From assembly GCA_022564455.1 (NCBI GenBank), contig JADFLK010000144.1, positions 1 to 6,169 of the forward strand: a stretch of 6,169 bases of DNA, in the 5' to 3' direction. Below are positions 1 to 5,836 of this stretch, piece after piece. This DNA comes from Bacteroidota bacterium. GTDB taxonomy: Bacteria; Bacteroidota; Rhodothermia; Rhodothermales; Rubricoccaceae. The notes under the pieces were generated by a model. That model was not told the DNA's origin, did no database searches, and was given only the letters and a program-made list of their open reading frames with translations. Positions within the stretch are counted from its first letter, which is position 1. Each line of letters opens with the position of its first letter. A program made the position numbers and the translations under genes.

Positions 1-898
1 CGGCGCTACCAACTTCGGCGGCAGAGCAGGCATCGCGTTGAGTGAACCCGGACGCAACATCAGCAATTGCTACAATCATGGCGTTATTACGGCCGCTACA
101 AGCTACGCAGGCGGAGTCGCAGGGTACTGCAGAAGTGACATAACACATTGCTACAGCTCCGGCCGAATTGTTAGTCCTGGGACCGAGGTTGGAAGTTTGG
201 TGGGCTACTTTGGTGGGGCAACCATGAGCAACTGCCTTTGGGATGAACAATCGAGCGGACTGCAAGCGGGCTATTTCAGGGCAACGACTTCTTTTCCTGG
301 GCCCGGGACCATCATCAATTCAGAAGGCAAAACCACCGCCCAAATGCAGAACATCAACACCTACCTCGACGCCGGCTGGGACTTTGTAGGTGAAACGATC
401 AACGGCCCCAACGACATATGGTACATGCCAGAGGACGGCGGCTACCCCTTGCTCTGGTGGCAGCCAGAACCTGTCGCTCCTGAGGTGTCGGCCGCGATCG
501 ACGATTTCGAGACCGGCAATTTCTCATCCTTCAACTGGAAACGTTCCGGGGATGCTTCCTGGTATATCACCTCGGATGAGTCCAACTCGGGAAGATACAG
601 CGCCCAAGCCGGCTCCATTGCCGATGACGAGCAAACAACCCTGCGGCTGACCCGCGGGGGCAGTGGCGGTGAAATCACCTTCTCTGTGAAGGTCAGTTCC
701 GAACAGGGCTTCGACGAGTTGATCTTCTATATAGATGGAGACGAGAAAGGAATTTGGTCTGGCGAGAATGACTGGGTTCAGGTATCCTTCCCTGTCACTG
801 CTGGAAGCCACACCTTCGAGTGGCGTTACGAAAAAGACGGTTCGGTATCCGAAGAAGACGATACGGCCTGGATCGATGACGTGAGTTTTCCTCTTTGA
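1..898 (+). CDS. GLUG-repeat surface/secreted protein, C-terminal part
   Basis: The reading frame is open from the left edge (codons in register with position 2) to the TGA at 896-898, so the N-terminus, including any signal peptide, lies outside the window; the TTG at 38 is only an internal codon. The first ~75 residues hold GLUG-type repeats, recognisable from AGGVAGYC and GSLVGYF, each followed by a Cys-Tyr or Cys-Leu-Trp segment (HCYSSG, NCLWDEQSSG). A short linker ends in the GGYPLLWWQPEP motif that usually closes GLUG regions. The last ~130 residues (from IDDFETGNFSS to WIDDVSFPL) form a beta-sandwich, MAM/carbohydrate-binding-like domain common at the C-terminus of extracellular proteins of environmental bacteria. 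GLUG repeats are known from secreted and peptidase-associated proteins; adhesion or glycan binding is inference. No terminator hairpin is seen after the stop. Confidence 0.8.
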   Translation, partial: GATNFGGRAGIALSEPGRNISNCYNHGVITAATSYAGGVAGYCRSDITHCYSSGRIVSPGTEVGSLVGYFGGATMSNCLWDEQSSGLQAGYFRATTSFPGPGTIINSEGKTTAQMQNINTYLDAGWDFVGETINGPNDIWYMPEDGGYPLLWWQPEPVAPEVSAAIDDFETGNFSSFNWKRSGDASWYITSDESNSGRYSAQAGSIADDEQTTLRLTRGGSGGEITFSVKVSSEQGFDELIFYIDGDEKGIWSGENDWVQVSFPVTAGSHTFEWRYEKDGSVSEEDDTAWIDDVSFPL

Positions 899-1120
899 AT
901 TCTCCGGTCTGGTTTGACGCCTTTCTCAATGTGTCCGGCGCCCAGCGCCCAAGGAAGGGAGAAACTCCAGGTTTTGGAAATAGCAGTAGAAAACAGAAAC
1001 TGATCTGTGTGGTCTGTGCATTCTCGGCGCAAACGAAAACTTGAATGTCCAGGTTCGGTTTGGCGCCTGGTGCCTCTTTTGCTCCTCATCTCGGCGCCCC
1101 TACCGGCCTAGCAACCCGAC

Positions 1121-1478
1121 TTGCAGCCCTTTGATCCGGCGGACTGGGAGACGGCACTAATGGTCTCCCCGGACCCCTCTGCAACCGCCGCTGGGCCTAT
1201 CCCAACGGGCACAGAGGTCTTCTCGATCTCTTTGGGGTCGGCAGCGTCAGCATGTCACCACCGGCGGGGCCTTCGTCGTCGAACTGTGGGATGACACAAC
1301 ATCGACCCTACAAGTGGACTTGGAGGCGGAAGCGCTACAAGGCTAGAATGCATGGACCGTCGTCATCCCAATCCTTTTCCAGTCGGATGGTACACACAAC
1401 CTCCGCCTGGTCAATGATGCCCCCAACACGATCGCGGAAGCGGATGACACGAAAAACCCGGTCTCGCGATCCAGATGA
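1121..1478 (+). pseudogene. decayed coding remnant, unidentified
   Basis: No intact gene is present, but two pieces look like former coding sequence. From 1121 one frame reads LQPFDPADWETALMVSPDP and on to TGTEVFSISLG near 1235. A different frame then reads GGAFVVELWDDTTSTLQVDL from 1263, meets a TAG (about 1344) where a Trp or other codon would fit, and continues as NAWTVVIPILFQSDGTHNLRL to a TGA at 1476-1478. The composition (many Val, Thr, Asp, aromatic residues) resembles a secreted beta-sandwich protein, like the gene at the left edge. The final TGA overlaps the ATG of the next gene as ATGA. One frameshift and one stop would be needed to explain it as a single gene. The family is not recognised, and the call is inference from reading-frame texture. 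The stretch 899-1120 before it shows no gene, hairpin or promoter that I can support. Confidence 0.3.
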
Positions 1479-3099
1479 GCAAGCTGGCAATGAACGGCGG
1501 ATCGAAATTGGCGGATCGGACGTTCCCGACTTGGTCGGTCCATGACGATGAAGACGAAAAGAACCTGCTGAACGTGTTTCGGCGAAACAAATGGTGGATG
1601 TACGCCTTCGGCACGGACGAGTTGGCCCCGGGCGAAACAGCGCAAGAGATCTCCCAGGTGGAGCAGTTTGAACAGGAATTCGCCAAGGCCCAACTGGTGA
1701 AGCATTGCCTGACGATCAACAGCGGATCGTCGGCCTTGGAGGTGGCCTTGGAGACCACGGCGGGCCGGACGGCGTGGACCGCATTGAAGAGCGTGTCCTG
1801 CATCCGGAGGCTGTCGGTGACTAGATCGGGGACGGCAGCATCGGAGGAATCCTCCCAAGGGCGGTCCTCGTTGTGCCCCCGCCACTGCCGGTACTTGGCG
1901 TAGCGCTGAATCCGGTTGGCGATATCCTCGCTGCGGTTCGATGTATCGACATCGTAGAAGTTCTTTACCCGGTCGAATATCGCCTGCTTATCGAGGTTGC
2001 GCGCCGACCGGCGTTCGCGGCGCGGCTCGCTTTCTTCCTTTTCACCGGTTCGAGCGGGGGCCTCCGCCTCCGGGCCTCGCGATGAGCGGCGATTGCGGGA
2101 TGACGTCAGATCTATCGTCCGCGCGTCCTTCACCGTCGTTTTTTCTTCGTCGATTTTGGAGTCGGCCGCATTCGAATCCTGATCATCCAGTGAGTCATCC
2201 TCTGTGGATACTTCTTCTCGCCGGCGGTTGCGGTGGCGCCCACCTCGGCGGCCTCGGCGGCGCGGGCGGCGATCAGCGGAATCTTCCGTACCCCTTTCCG
2301 GAGCCTCGGGTTCATCAACGCTTTCCTCAACATCCACCGGCTTTGTGGACGATACCGCAGATGTTGCCGCTCTCGTCAAATCAAGTTGCCCAACGGGGGT
2401 GCGTGGCTTTGCTTCGGGTTCGCTGGAGAGACTGTCGCGTCGATCGGTGCGGCTCTGCTTCGGTTCAGGCCCTTCAACGTTGCTGTCGTCCGCCTTGTCT
2501 CTTGGTTCAGGAACCGGGTCGGGCTTCCGCTCAGTCCGTGTGGGCTTGTCACGACCAGTCTTGACCGTCAGGTCGATCACAAACGGCGAGCCACCGGCTG
2601 TCTCGTTCGCCTCCTCTTGCTCTTCTTCCTCCTCACGACGTGGGCGGTTTCTTCTGCGGCTCCTGCTTCGGCTGCGGCTGCGCGAGTGGCTTGAGCGGCG
2701 GCTCCGCGACGTGCGATTCTCGGATGCGGATTCGGAGGCCTCGAGTTCCAACGTGTCCTCGACGTCTGGCTCGTTCTCGTCGTCCGCAACCCGCTTTTGA
2801 GGTGCATGCGCGAGAACGCGGCTCTTGATGCCCGGGACGTTCTCGCCCGAGATGGCGAGGAGTTCACCGAGGTTGTCCGTCAGGTCCGAAAAGTGGAGAA
2901 ACGCATCCTGTTTTTGGCCGATGTCTACGAAAGCGGCCCGGATGGCGGGCATCACCTTGCGAACACGAGCCAGGTAGATGTTGCCGAGGGTTCGGATGTT
3001 GTCAGGATGTTCTACGTAGAGTTCTACGAGTTCGCCATCCTCCACGATGGCGATGCGCGAACGGTCCTTGCTCGCATTGACGATGATTTCTTTCTTCAT
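1411..3099 (-). CDS. ribonuclease E/G N-terminal part with RS-rich insertion, truncated and chimeric
   Basis: The ORF starts at the ATG at 3099-3097. Residues 1-80 match the start of RNase E/G proteins, including the first half of the S1 domain: EIIVNASKDRSRIAI, LGNIYLARVRKVMPAIRAAF, VDIGQKQDAFLHFSDL. RNase E/G endonucleases cut single-stranded RNA in mRNA decay and rRNA/tRNA processing. Residues ~85-370 are a disordered charged insertion: an Arg-Ser dipeptide tract (131-150), a Glu run (156-160), a basic RRPRRRGRRGGRHRNRRR patch (277-294) and three [IL]DLT motifs (174-178, 238-242, 328-332). Residues ~370-445 look more folded (KQAIFDRVKNFYDVD). After about residue 445 (near 1765) the frame is only the antisense of the DegT fragment. 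The rest of S1, the catalytic Asp-bearing DNase I-like domain and the zinc-link CPxCxG are absent, so nuclease activity is not expected. The gene is broken, or the junction is an assembly error. Confidence 0.65.
   Translation of the reverse strand: MKKEIIVNASKDRSRIAIVEDGELVELYVEHPDNIRTLGNIYLARVRKVMPAIRAAFVDIGQKQDAFLHFSDLTDNLGELLAISGENVPGIKSRVLAHAPQKRVADDENEPDVEDTLELEASESASENRTSRSRRSSHSRSRSRSRSRRRNRPRREEEEEQEEANETAGGSPFVIDLTVKTGRDKPTRTERKPDPVPEPRDKADDSNVEGPEPKQSRTDRRDSLSSEPEAKPRTPVGQLDLTRAATSAVSSTKPVDVEESVDEPEAPERGTEDSADRRPRRRGRRGGRHRNRRREEVSTEDDSLDDQDSNAADSKIDEEKTTVKDARTIDLTSSRNRRSSRGPEAEAPARTGEKEESEPRRERRSARNLDKQAIFDRVKNFYDVDTSNRSEDIANRIQRYAKYRQWRGHNEDRPWEDSSDAAVPDLVTDSLRMQDTLFNAVHAVRPAVVSKATSKADDPLLIVRQCFTSWALANSCSNCSTWEISCAVSPGANSSVPKAYIHHLFRRNTFSRFFSSSSSWTDQVGNVRSANFDPPFIASLLIWIARPGFSCHPLPRSCWGHH
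1475..1765 (+). pseudogene. DegT/DnrJ/EryC1/StrS aminotransferase, N-terminal fragment
   Basis: From the ATG at 1475 the protein begins like a typical DegT/DnrJ/EryC1/StrS PLP-dependent sugar or amino-acid aminotransferase: KLAMNGGSKL at residues 3-12, then FPTWSVHDDEDEKNLL, RRNKWWMY, the EQFEQEFAK helix, and the PLP-phosphate-binding segment INSGSSALEVAL at residues 81-92. Family members are about 370-400 residues and carry the catalytic Lys near residue 190. Here similarity stops at about residue 93 (near 1755-1765), after which the DNA is the antisense of the RNase E/G gene and the frame merely runs on to a stop at 1903. The catalytic Lys and the C-terminal domain are therefore absent and no enzyme can be made. 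The N-terminal start is intact. The start overlaps a preceding TGA, and no clear Shine-Dalgarno is seen. Confidence 0.65.
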
Positions 3100-3243
3100 G
3101 GGGGATGGTAAGGCGCAATGGCGCAGGTACTCCGGTGGCGCGAAGAACAGTCACGCGGCCTAAAACCAGAGCGCCGAGCGCCGCTTTGCAAGAAGCGGAG
3201 ACGGCGGGCGCAGCGAAGCGCGCTTGCACAGGTGTGGCAACCA

Positions 3244-3259
3244 CCGGCAGTAGTGCCGG
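3244..3259. repeat. perfect 6-bp inverted repeat (hairpin)
   Basis: CCGGCA at 3244-3249 and TGCCGG at 3254-3259 are exact reverse complements around a GTAG loop. A similar short hairpin lies 46 bp upstream (CCGCTT 3181-3186 / AAGCGG 3193-3198). Neither is followed by a T run on either strand, so intrinsic termination is unlikely. The role is unknown; these could be palindromic repeat units or structure in the 5' leader of the RNase gene. Confidence 0.45.
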
Positions 3260-3434
3260 GAGTGGGATTAGCCGACTGGCAAGTGCTTGAAACAGATACG
3301 AAACGAGTTGCATCGTTGTTGATGCATGCCCAGCCCGGAGGCAAAAGCCATCACCGGAAACCTGGGGGCGGTGAAAAAGGCGCTTAAAGCGCGGGAATCG
3401 GCGCTGTGGGCAAGATTGGCCCGGTAGCGAATAT

Positions 3435-3474
3435 GCCCCGCAGTACTGTGAGACATCCCGCAGGAATGCGGGGC
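3435..3474. repeat. nested, mutually exclusive hairpins (REP-like)
   Basis: GCCCCGCA at 3435-3442 is the exact reverse complement of TGCGGGGC at 3467-3474 (8 bp, 24-nt loop). Inside the loop, CCCGCA at 3457-3462 pairs with TGCGGG at 3467-3472 around a GGAA tetraloop. Both left arms compete for the same right arm, so two alternative structures can form. No T tract follows. The arrangement resembles a repetitive extragenic palindrome or a leader element; which one cannot be told from a single copy. Confidence 0.45.
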
Positions 3475-3485
3475 GGGGCTGACAA

Positions 3486-3506
3486 AGGTTAGAGAGGTTA
3501 GAGAGG
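3486..3506 (+). repeat. 9-bp tandem repeat AGGTTAGAG, 2.3 copies
   Basis: AGGTTAGAG occurs at 3486-3494 and again at 3495-3503, followed by AGG. It sits 12 bases after the nested hairpin and about 210 bases before the citrate synthase start. It could be a regulator binding site with repeated half-sites or a replication-slippage product; nothing in the sequence decides this. Confidence 0.5.
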
Positions 3507-3658
3507 GCGGAAAATGCCCACCAGAAGCTACGAAAATGCACTCTCAGCCGCAATGGGCCTGAGCCGACGGATAGCTTCCTCCACAGGACTCCCCGTAACC
3601 TTCGCAAGTTTCGCACGAACTCCGCCTGAACACATCCGTCGTCACTTAGTTGGATTGC

Positions 3659-3664
3659 TATACT
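3659..3664 (+). promoter_or_regulatory. possible -10 box upstream of citrate synthase
   Basis: TATACT matches the sigma70 -10 consensus at 5 of 6 positions and lies about 52 bases before the citrate synthase ATG, in a GC-rich background where such hexamers are uncommon. No good -35 hexamer is found about 17 bases upstream. The assignment is therefore tentative. Confidence 0.25.
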
Positions 3665-3716
3665 CGAAGGTTCTAACTGCGCGGCCTCCGCACAACATCC
3701 ACTCCCATTCATTCCT

Positions 3717-4883
3717 ATGTCAACTCCTGTTTCATCGCAGACGGCCAACAGCACGGCCCCGAAGCTAGTAAAAGGCCTCGAAGGCGTCCTTGCGCTCGAA
3801 ACTGAACTCTCTTTTATTGACGGGCAAAAAGGCGTACTGCTCTACCGTGGCTACGAAATCAGCGACCTCGCGAAGAATGTGTCCTTTGAGGAGGTAGCGT
3901 ACCTCCTGTGGAATGGCGAGTTGCCGAATCAGAGCCGGCTCGACGAGCTGAACAGCCAGCTTCGTGAGGCGCGTCCCGTCCATCCGGACATCATCGACCA
4001 CCTGCGCCACCACACGCCGAAGGACGCCGTACCCATGGCGGCGCTGCGCACGGTAATTTCAATGCTCGGTCTCTACGACGAGGAAGCGGAAGACGACAGC
4101 CCCGAGGCCAACCTCCGCAAGGCGATCCGCCTTACGGCGAAGCTGCCCACGCTCGTTGCTGCGTTCGACCGCATTCGCAAGGGCCTCGACCCCGTCGCGC
4201 CCAAGCAGGAAGGCTGCACCGCATTCGACTTCCTCTACATGCTCAACGGGGAGGAGCCCGGGCCGGCCGCCGAGGAAATCATGGATGCCGCCTTCGTGCT
4301 CCACGCCGAGCACGGCCTGAACGCCTCCACGTTCACGGCCCGCGTAATCGGTTCAACGCTCTCCGACATGTACTCGGGCATCACCGGCGCCATCGGCGCG
4401 CTGAAAGGCCCGCTCCACGGCGGCGCCAACATGAGGGTGATGGAGATGCTGCTGGAACTCGACGCGAGCGGCGAACCTGCTTCCGACTACATCGACCGGA
4501 AGCTGGCCGCCAGGGAGCGCATCATGGGCATGGGCCACCGCGTCTACAAGACCATCGACCCGCGCGCGACCATCCTCCGCGGGTTGCTCGAGGGCCTCTC
4601 CGACGAGAAGGGCGAGCGCAAGTGGCTCGAGATGTCCAACACGATTGCCAACGCCGTTACCGAGGCTAAAGGCCTCAACGCGAACGTCGATTTCTTCTCG
4701 GCGTCGGTGTACTACCTCCTCGGCATTGAGCGGGATCTCTATACGCCGATTTTCGCGATCAGCCGCATGACGGGCTGGACGGCGCACCTGCTGGAGCAAT
4801 GGTCTGACAACCGCCTCATCCGCCCTCGTGCTGGGTACGTGGGGCCGCGTGACAAGGTTGTGACGCCGATTGCCGAGCGGTAG
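3717..4883 (+). CDS. gltA: citrate synthase
   Basis: A complete 388-residue cytosolic citrate synthase that condenses oxaloacetate and acetyl-CoA to citrate at the entry of the TCA cycle. The short length fits the type I (dimeric, Gram-positive/archaeal-like) group rather than the ~430-residue hexameric E. coli form. Family landmarks are in order: GVLLYRGYEISDLA (39-52), LHAEHGLNASTF (195-206), GPLHGGAN with the substrate-binding His234, GMGHRVYK with catalytic His274 and Arg275, NVDFFSASVYY with catalytic Asp325, and the C-terminal SRMTGWTAHLLEQW with Arg350. The ATG at 3717 is chosen because homology begins soon after it; no clear Shine-Dalgarno is present and the preceding region is non-coding. 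The last 41 codons (4761-4883) are duplicated downstream at 5479-5601. Several codons in this tail end in T, whereas the gene body mostly ends in G/C, so the present tail may be a replacement. All catalytic residues are intact, so the enzyme should be functional. Confidence 0.97.
   Translation: MSTPVSSQTANSTAPKLVKGLEGVLALETELSFIDGQKGVLLYRGYEISDLAKNVSFEEVAYLLWNGELPNQSRLDELNSQLREARPVHPDIIDHLRHHTPKDAVPMAALRTVISMLGLYDEEAEDDSPEANLRKAIRLTAKLPTLVAAFDRIRKGLDPVAPKQEGCTAFDFLYMLNGEEPGPAAEEIMDAAFVLHAEHGLNASTFTARVIGSTLSDMYSGITGAIGALKGPLHGGANMRVMEMLLELDASGEPASDYIDRKLAARERIMGMGHRVYKTIDPRATILRGLLEGLSDEKGERKWLEMSNTIANAVTEAKGLNANVDFFSASVYYLLGIERDLYTPIFAISRMTGWTAHLLEQWSDNRLIRPRAGYVGPRDKVVTPIAER
4761..4883 (+). 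repeat. 123-nt direct repeat, copy A (3' end of gltA)
   Basis: This is the last 41 codons of citrate synthase including its TAG. It is repeated in the same orientation at 5479-5601. I count 15 mismatches in 123 nt (about 88% identity), no gaps, and both copies end with the stop codon. The left boundary is AGCCGC in both; upstream of it (CGATC versus TGCGT) similarity ends. The repeat period is 718 bp, and the DUF4160-DUF2442 pair lies between the copies. The position, ending exactly at the gene's stop, resembles att sites of elements that integrate at gene 3' ends. Confidence 0.9.
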
Positions 4884-4901
4884 TTGCTCGTCGGGCTATC
4901 C

Positions 4902-5177
4902 ATGCCAACAATCTTTACCTTCGCCGGAATAGATTTCCGTCTCTACTTCCGGGATTCGAAGGAGCATCACCTTCCTCACGTCCACGCGGCATATGGCTCC
5001 GACGAGGCCGTATTTTCTCTTACGGACTTCTCGATTCTTGCAGGGAGACTGCCTCCGAAAAAGCGGAAAGTTGCTGCCGCTTGGATAGAGCGCAACGCCA
5101 ACACGTTGAACCTGATGTGGGCGGAGGCCGTAGAAGGTCGCCCAGTCAACCATCTCCTTGCGGACTTGTCGGAATAG
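4902..5177 (+). CDS. DUF4160 domain protein (possible toxin-antitoxin-like partner)
   Basis: A 91-residue protein of the DUF4160 family, starting at the ATG at 4902, where the family-typical MPTIF begins; an in-frame TTG at 4884 would add six residues with no homology. Recognisable features are MPTIFTFAGIDFRLYFRDSKE at the N-terminus, the LPHVHA motif (24-29), and the helical KVAAAWIERNANTLNLMWAEAV (56-77), as in the family's C-terminal helix with a conserved N-x-x-x-L-x-x-x-W pattern. DUF4160 genes often sit next to DUF2442 genes, as here with only 12 bases between them, and the pair is commonly regarded as a toxin-antitoxin-like module; activity is not established. It lies 18 bases after gltA, so it may be cotranscribed with it. 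Codon third positions are more AT-rich than in gltA, which fits acquisition. Confidence 0.85.
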   Translation: MPTIFTFAGIDFRLYFRDSKEHHLPHVHAAYGSDEAVFSLTDFSILAGRLPPKKRKVAAAWIERNANTLNLMWAEAVEGRPVNHLLADLSE

Positions 5178-5189
5178 AAGATTCAAGCA

Positions 5190-5480
5190 ATGAGGGCACC
5201 ACCTATCCCCAAAATCATTCACGTGATCCCGGAATACCCTGACGGTGTCATTGCCGTGTTCCGAGACGGCATTGCTCGTCGTGAAGACATGCGAGAACAC
5301 CTGGGGACTCCGGTGTTCGAGCCTCTCCACGACCGCACCGAGTTCGAGGCCGTGTCCATCGTCGGGGGCGGGAGTGGCGTGGAATGGCCGTGCGGCGCGG
5401 ACCTGTCGAGCCTGCGGATTGAGGCCACGGGCGAGCCGCTGAAAGGCGACTCCGTGTTCCTGGAGGCTGCGCCTGCGTAG
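5190..5480 (+). CDS. DUF2442 domain protein, partner of DUF4160
   Basis: A 96-residue protein with the DUF2442 pattern: PKIIHVIPEYPDGVIAVFRDG (7-27, the 'potential plus dG' strand pair), VFEPLHDRTEFEAVSIVGGG (42-61), and the family's closing GVEWPCGADLSSLRI (63-77, W66-P67). The start is the ATG at 5190, 12 bases after the DUF4160 stop; no strong Shine-Dalgarno is visible, so translational coupling is possible. Family structures are small alpha/beta folds of unknown biochemical role. Pairing with DUF4160 suggests it is the antidote or regulatory partner; this is inference. Its TAG stop (5478-5480) uses the first two bases of the second gltA-tail repeat, so the gene ends exactly at the repeat boundary. 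The ~20 residues after the DUF2442 core may come from read-in at an insertion junction. Confidence 0.85.
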   Translation: MRAPPIPKIIHVIPEYPDGVIAVFRDGIARREDMREHLGTPVFEPLHDRTEFEAVSIVGGGSGVEWPCGADLSSLRIEATGEPLKGDSVFLEAAPA

Positions 5481-5601
5481 CCGCACGACGGGCTGGACGG
5501 CGCACCTGCTGGAGCAGTGGTCGGCCAACCGCCTCATCCGCCCGCGCGCGGGGTACGTGGGGCTGAGGGACAAGGCGGTGACGCCGATTGGAGACCGGTA
5601 G
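5479..5601 (+). pseudogene. duplicated 3' end of citrate synthase (direct repeat copy B)
   Basis: This encodes the C-terminal 40 residues of citrate synthase in frame (SRTTGWTAHLLEQWSANRL and on to TPIGDR, then TAG) with no start and no upstream gltA body. Compared with copy A at 4761-4883, 12 of 41 codons differ, 6 of them synonymous and 6 changing the residue, with no frameshift. The synonymous changes are all towards G or C at the third position, matching the codon style of the gltA body better than copy A does. It is therefore likely either the original gene end, displaced by an insertion, or a tail carried in from a related citrate synthase. It is not expected to be expressed as a protein. 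Confidence 0.9.
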
Positions 5602-5617
5602 GCTTCACAACGACGGA

Positions 5618-5836
5618 ATGAGCACAACGGTTGAATCTAGTAAGCCCGCGTGGGCACGTGAACTCCCTGACTGCACACCAGACGGCGATCCTATTGTTTA
5701 CGGTCTCCAGCCGTTGGGCCCGCGCATTGTCGATATCATTCCGCAGGACGACAACCGCCTGCTGGTGACGTTCGACGATGACGAAACACGACAGTTCGAC
5801 CTGTGCCTGCTCCTCTCGAGGGGAGTATTTCAATAA
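5618..5836 (+). CDS. second DUF2442-like protein, truncated by an in-frame TAA
   Basis: From the ATG at 5618, 16 bases after the displaced gltA tail, the frame encodes 72 residues. After a 35-residue leader (MSTTVESSKPAWARELPDC and on) it shows the DUF2442 beginning PRIVDIIPQDDNRLLVTFDD, then QFDLCLLLSRGVFQ. The family normally continues with [KR]DPxxF and ends near WPxGAD. Here a TAA (5834-5836) intervenes and the same frame goes on with LKDPEAF, so the stop falls inside the domain. The WP motif is absent. A TTG at 5588 would extend the frame upstream into the repeat, but it has no support. The gene is probably inactive. It is not a close copy of the DUF2442 at 5190. Confidence 0.6.
   Translation: MSTTVESSKPAWARELPDCTPDGDPIVYGLQPLGPRIVDIIPQDDNRLLVTFDDDETRQFDLCLLLSRGVFQ

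Larger units (their letters stand above)
3100..3716. other. 617-bp divergent intergenic region with hairpins
   Basis: This stretch separates two genes transcribed away from each other, RNase E/G (minus) and citrate synthase (plus), so it should hold both promoters. I find no convincing coding sequence on either strand; the open frames here have biased, low-complexity translations without motifs. It contains at least three perfect short inverted repeats (near 3181-3198, 3244-3259 and 3435-3474) and a 9-bp tandem repeat at 3486-3506. The last ~200 bases before citrate synthase lose these structures and look like an ordinary upstream region. No strong Shine-Dalgarno precedes either start codon. 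Confidence 0.55.

Noticed and set aside
960..1025. CTGTGTGGTCTGTG stretch as a possible dispersed repeat
   Set aside because: Only one copy lies in this window, so a repeat cannot be supported here.
1475..1903. Plus-strand 142-residue ORF as a complete gene
   Set aside because: Only the first ~93 residues resemble DegT aminotransferases; the rest is the antisense of RNase E/G sequence, so it is a truncated fragment, not a gene of its own.
1941..2800. Long plus-strand frames opposite the RNase insertion
   Set aside because: They are Ser/Arg/Gly-rich reflections of the low-complexity minus-strand sequence, in several overlapping frames, with no family motif.
3002..3754. 250-residue minus-strand ORF across the intergenic region and RNase start
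   Set aside because: Its translation has no recognisable motif, overlaps the RNase start and the gltA start, and is explained by GC-rich composition.
5055..5075. PPKKRKV in the DUF4160 protein resembles a nuclear localisation signal
   Set aside because: A short basic stretch at the start of a helix in a bacterial protein; nothing else points to a eukaryotic target, so chance is the better explanation.
5479..5601. Second gltA tail as an integron-like attC site
   Set aside because: It is coding sequence with no attC-type inverted core sites; the small CTGCT/AGCAG palindrome arises from conserved Leu-Leu-Glu-Gln codons.
4896..5627. 243-residue minus-strand ORF opposite the DUF4160/DUF2442 genes
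   Set aside because: The plus-strand frames match known families; the minus frame spans two genes and the gltA tail, as a composition shadow would.
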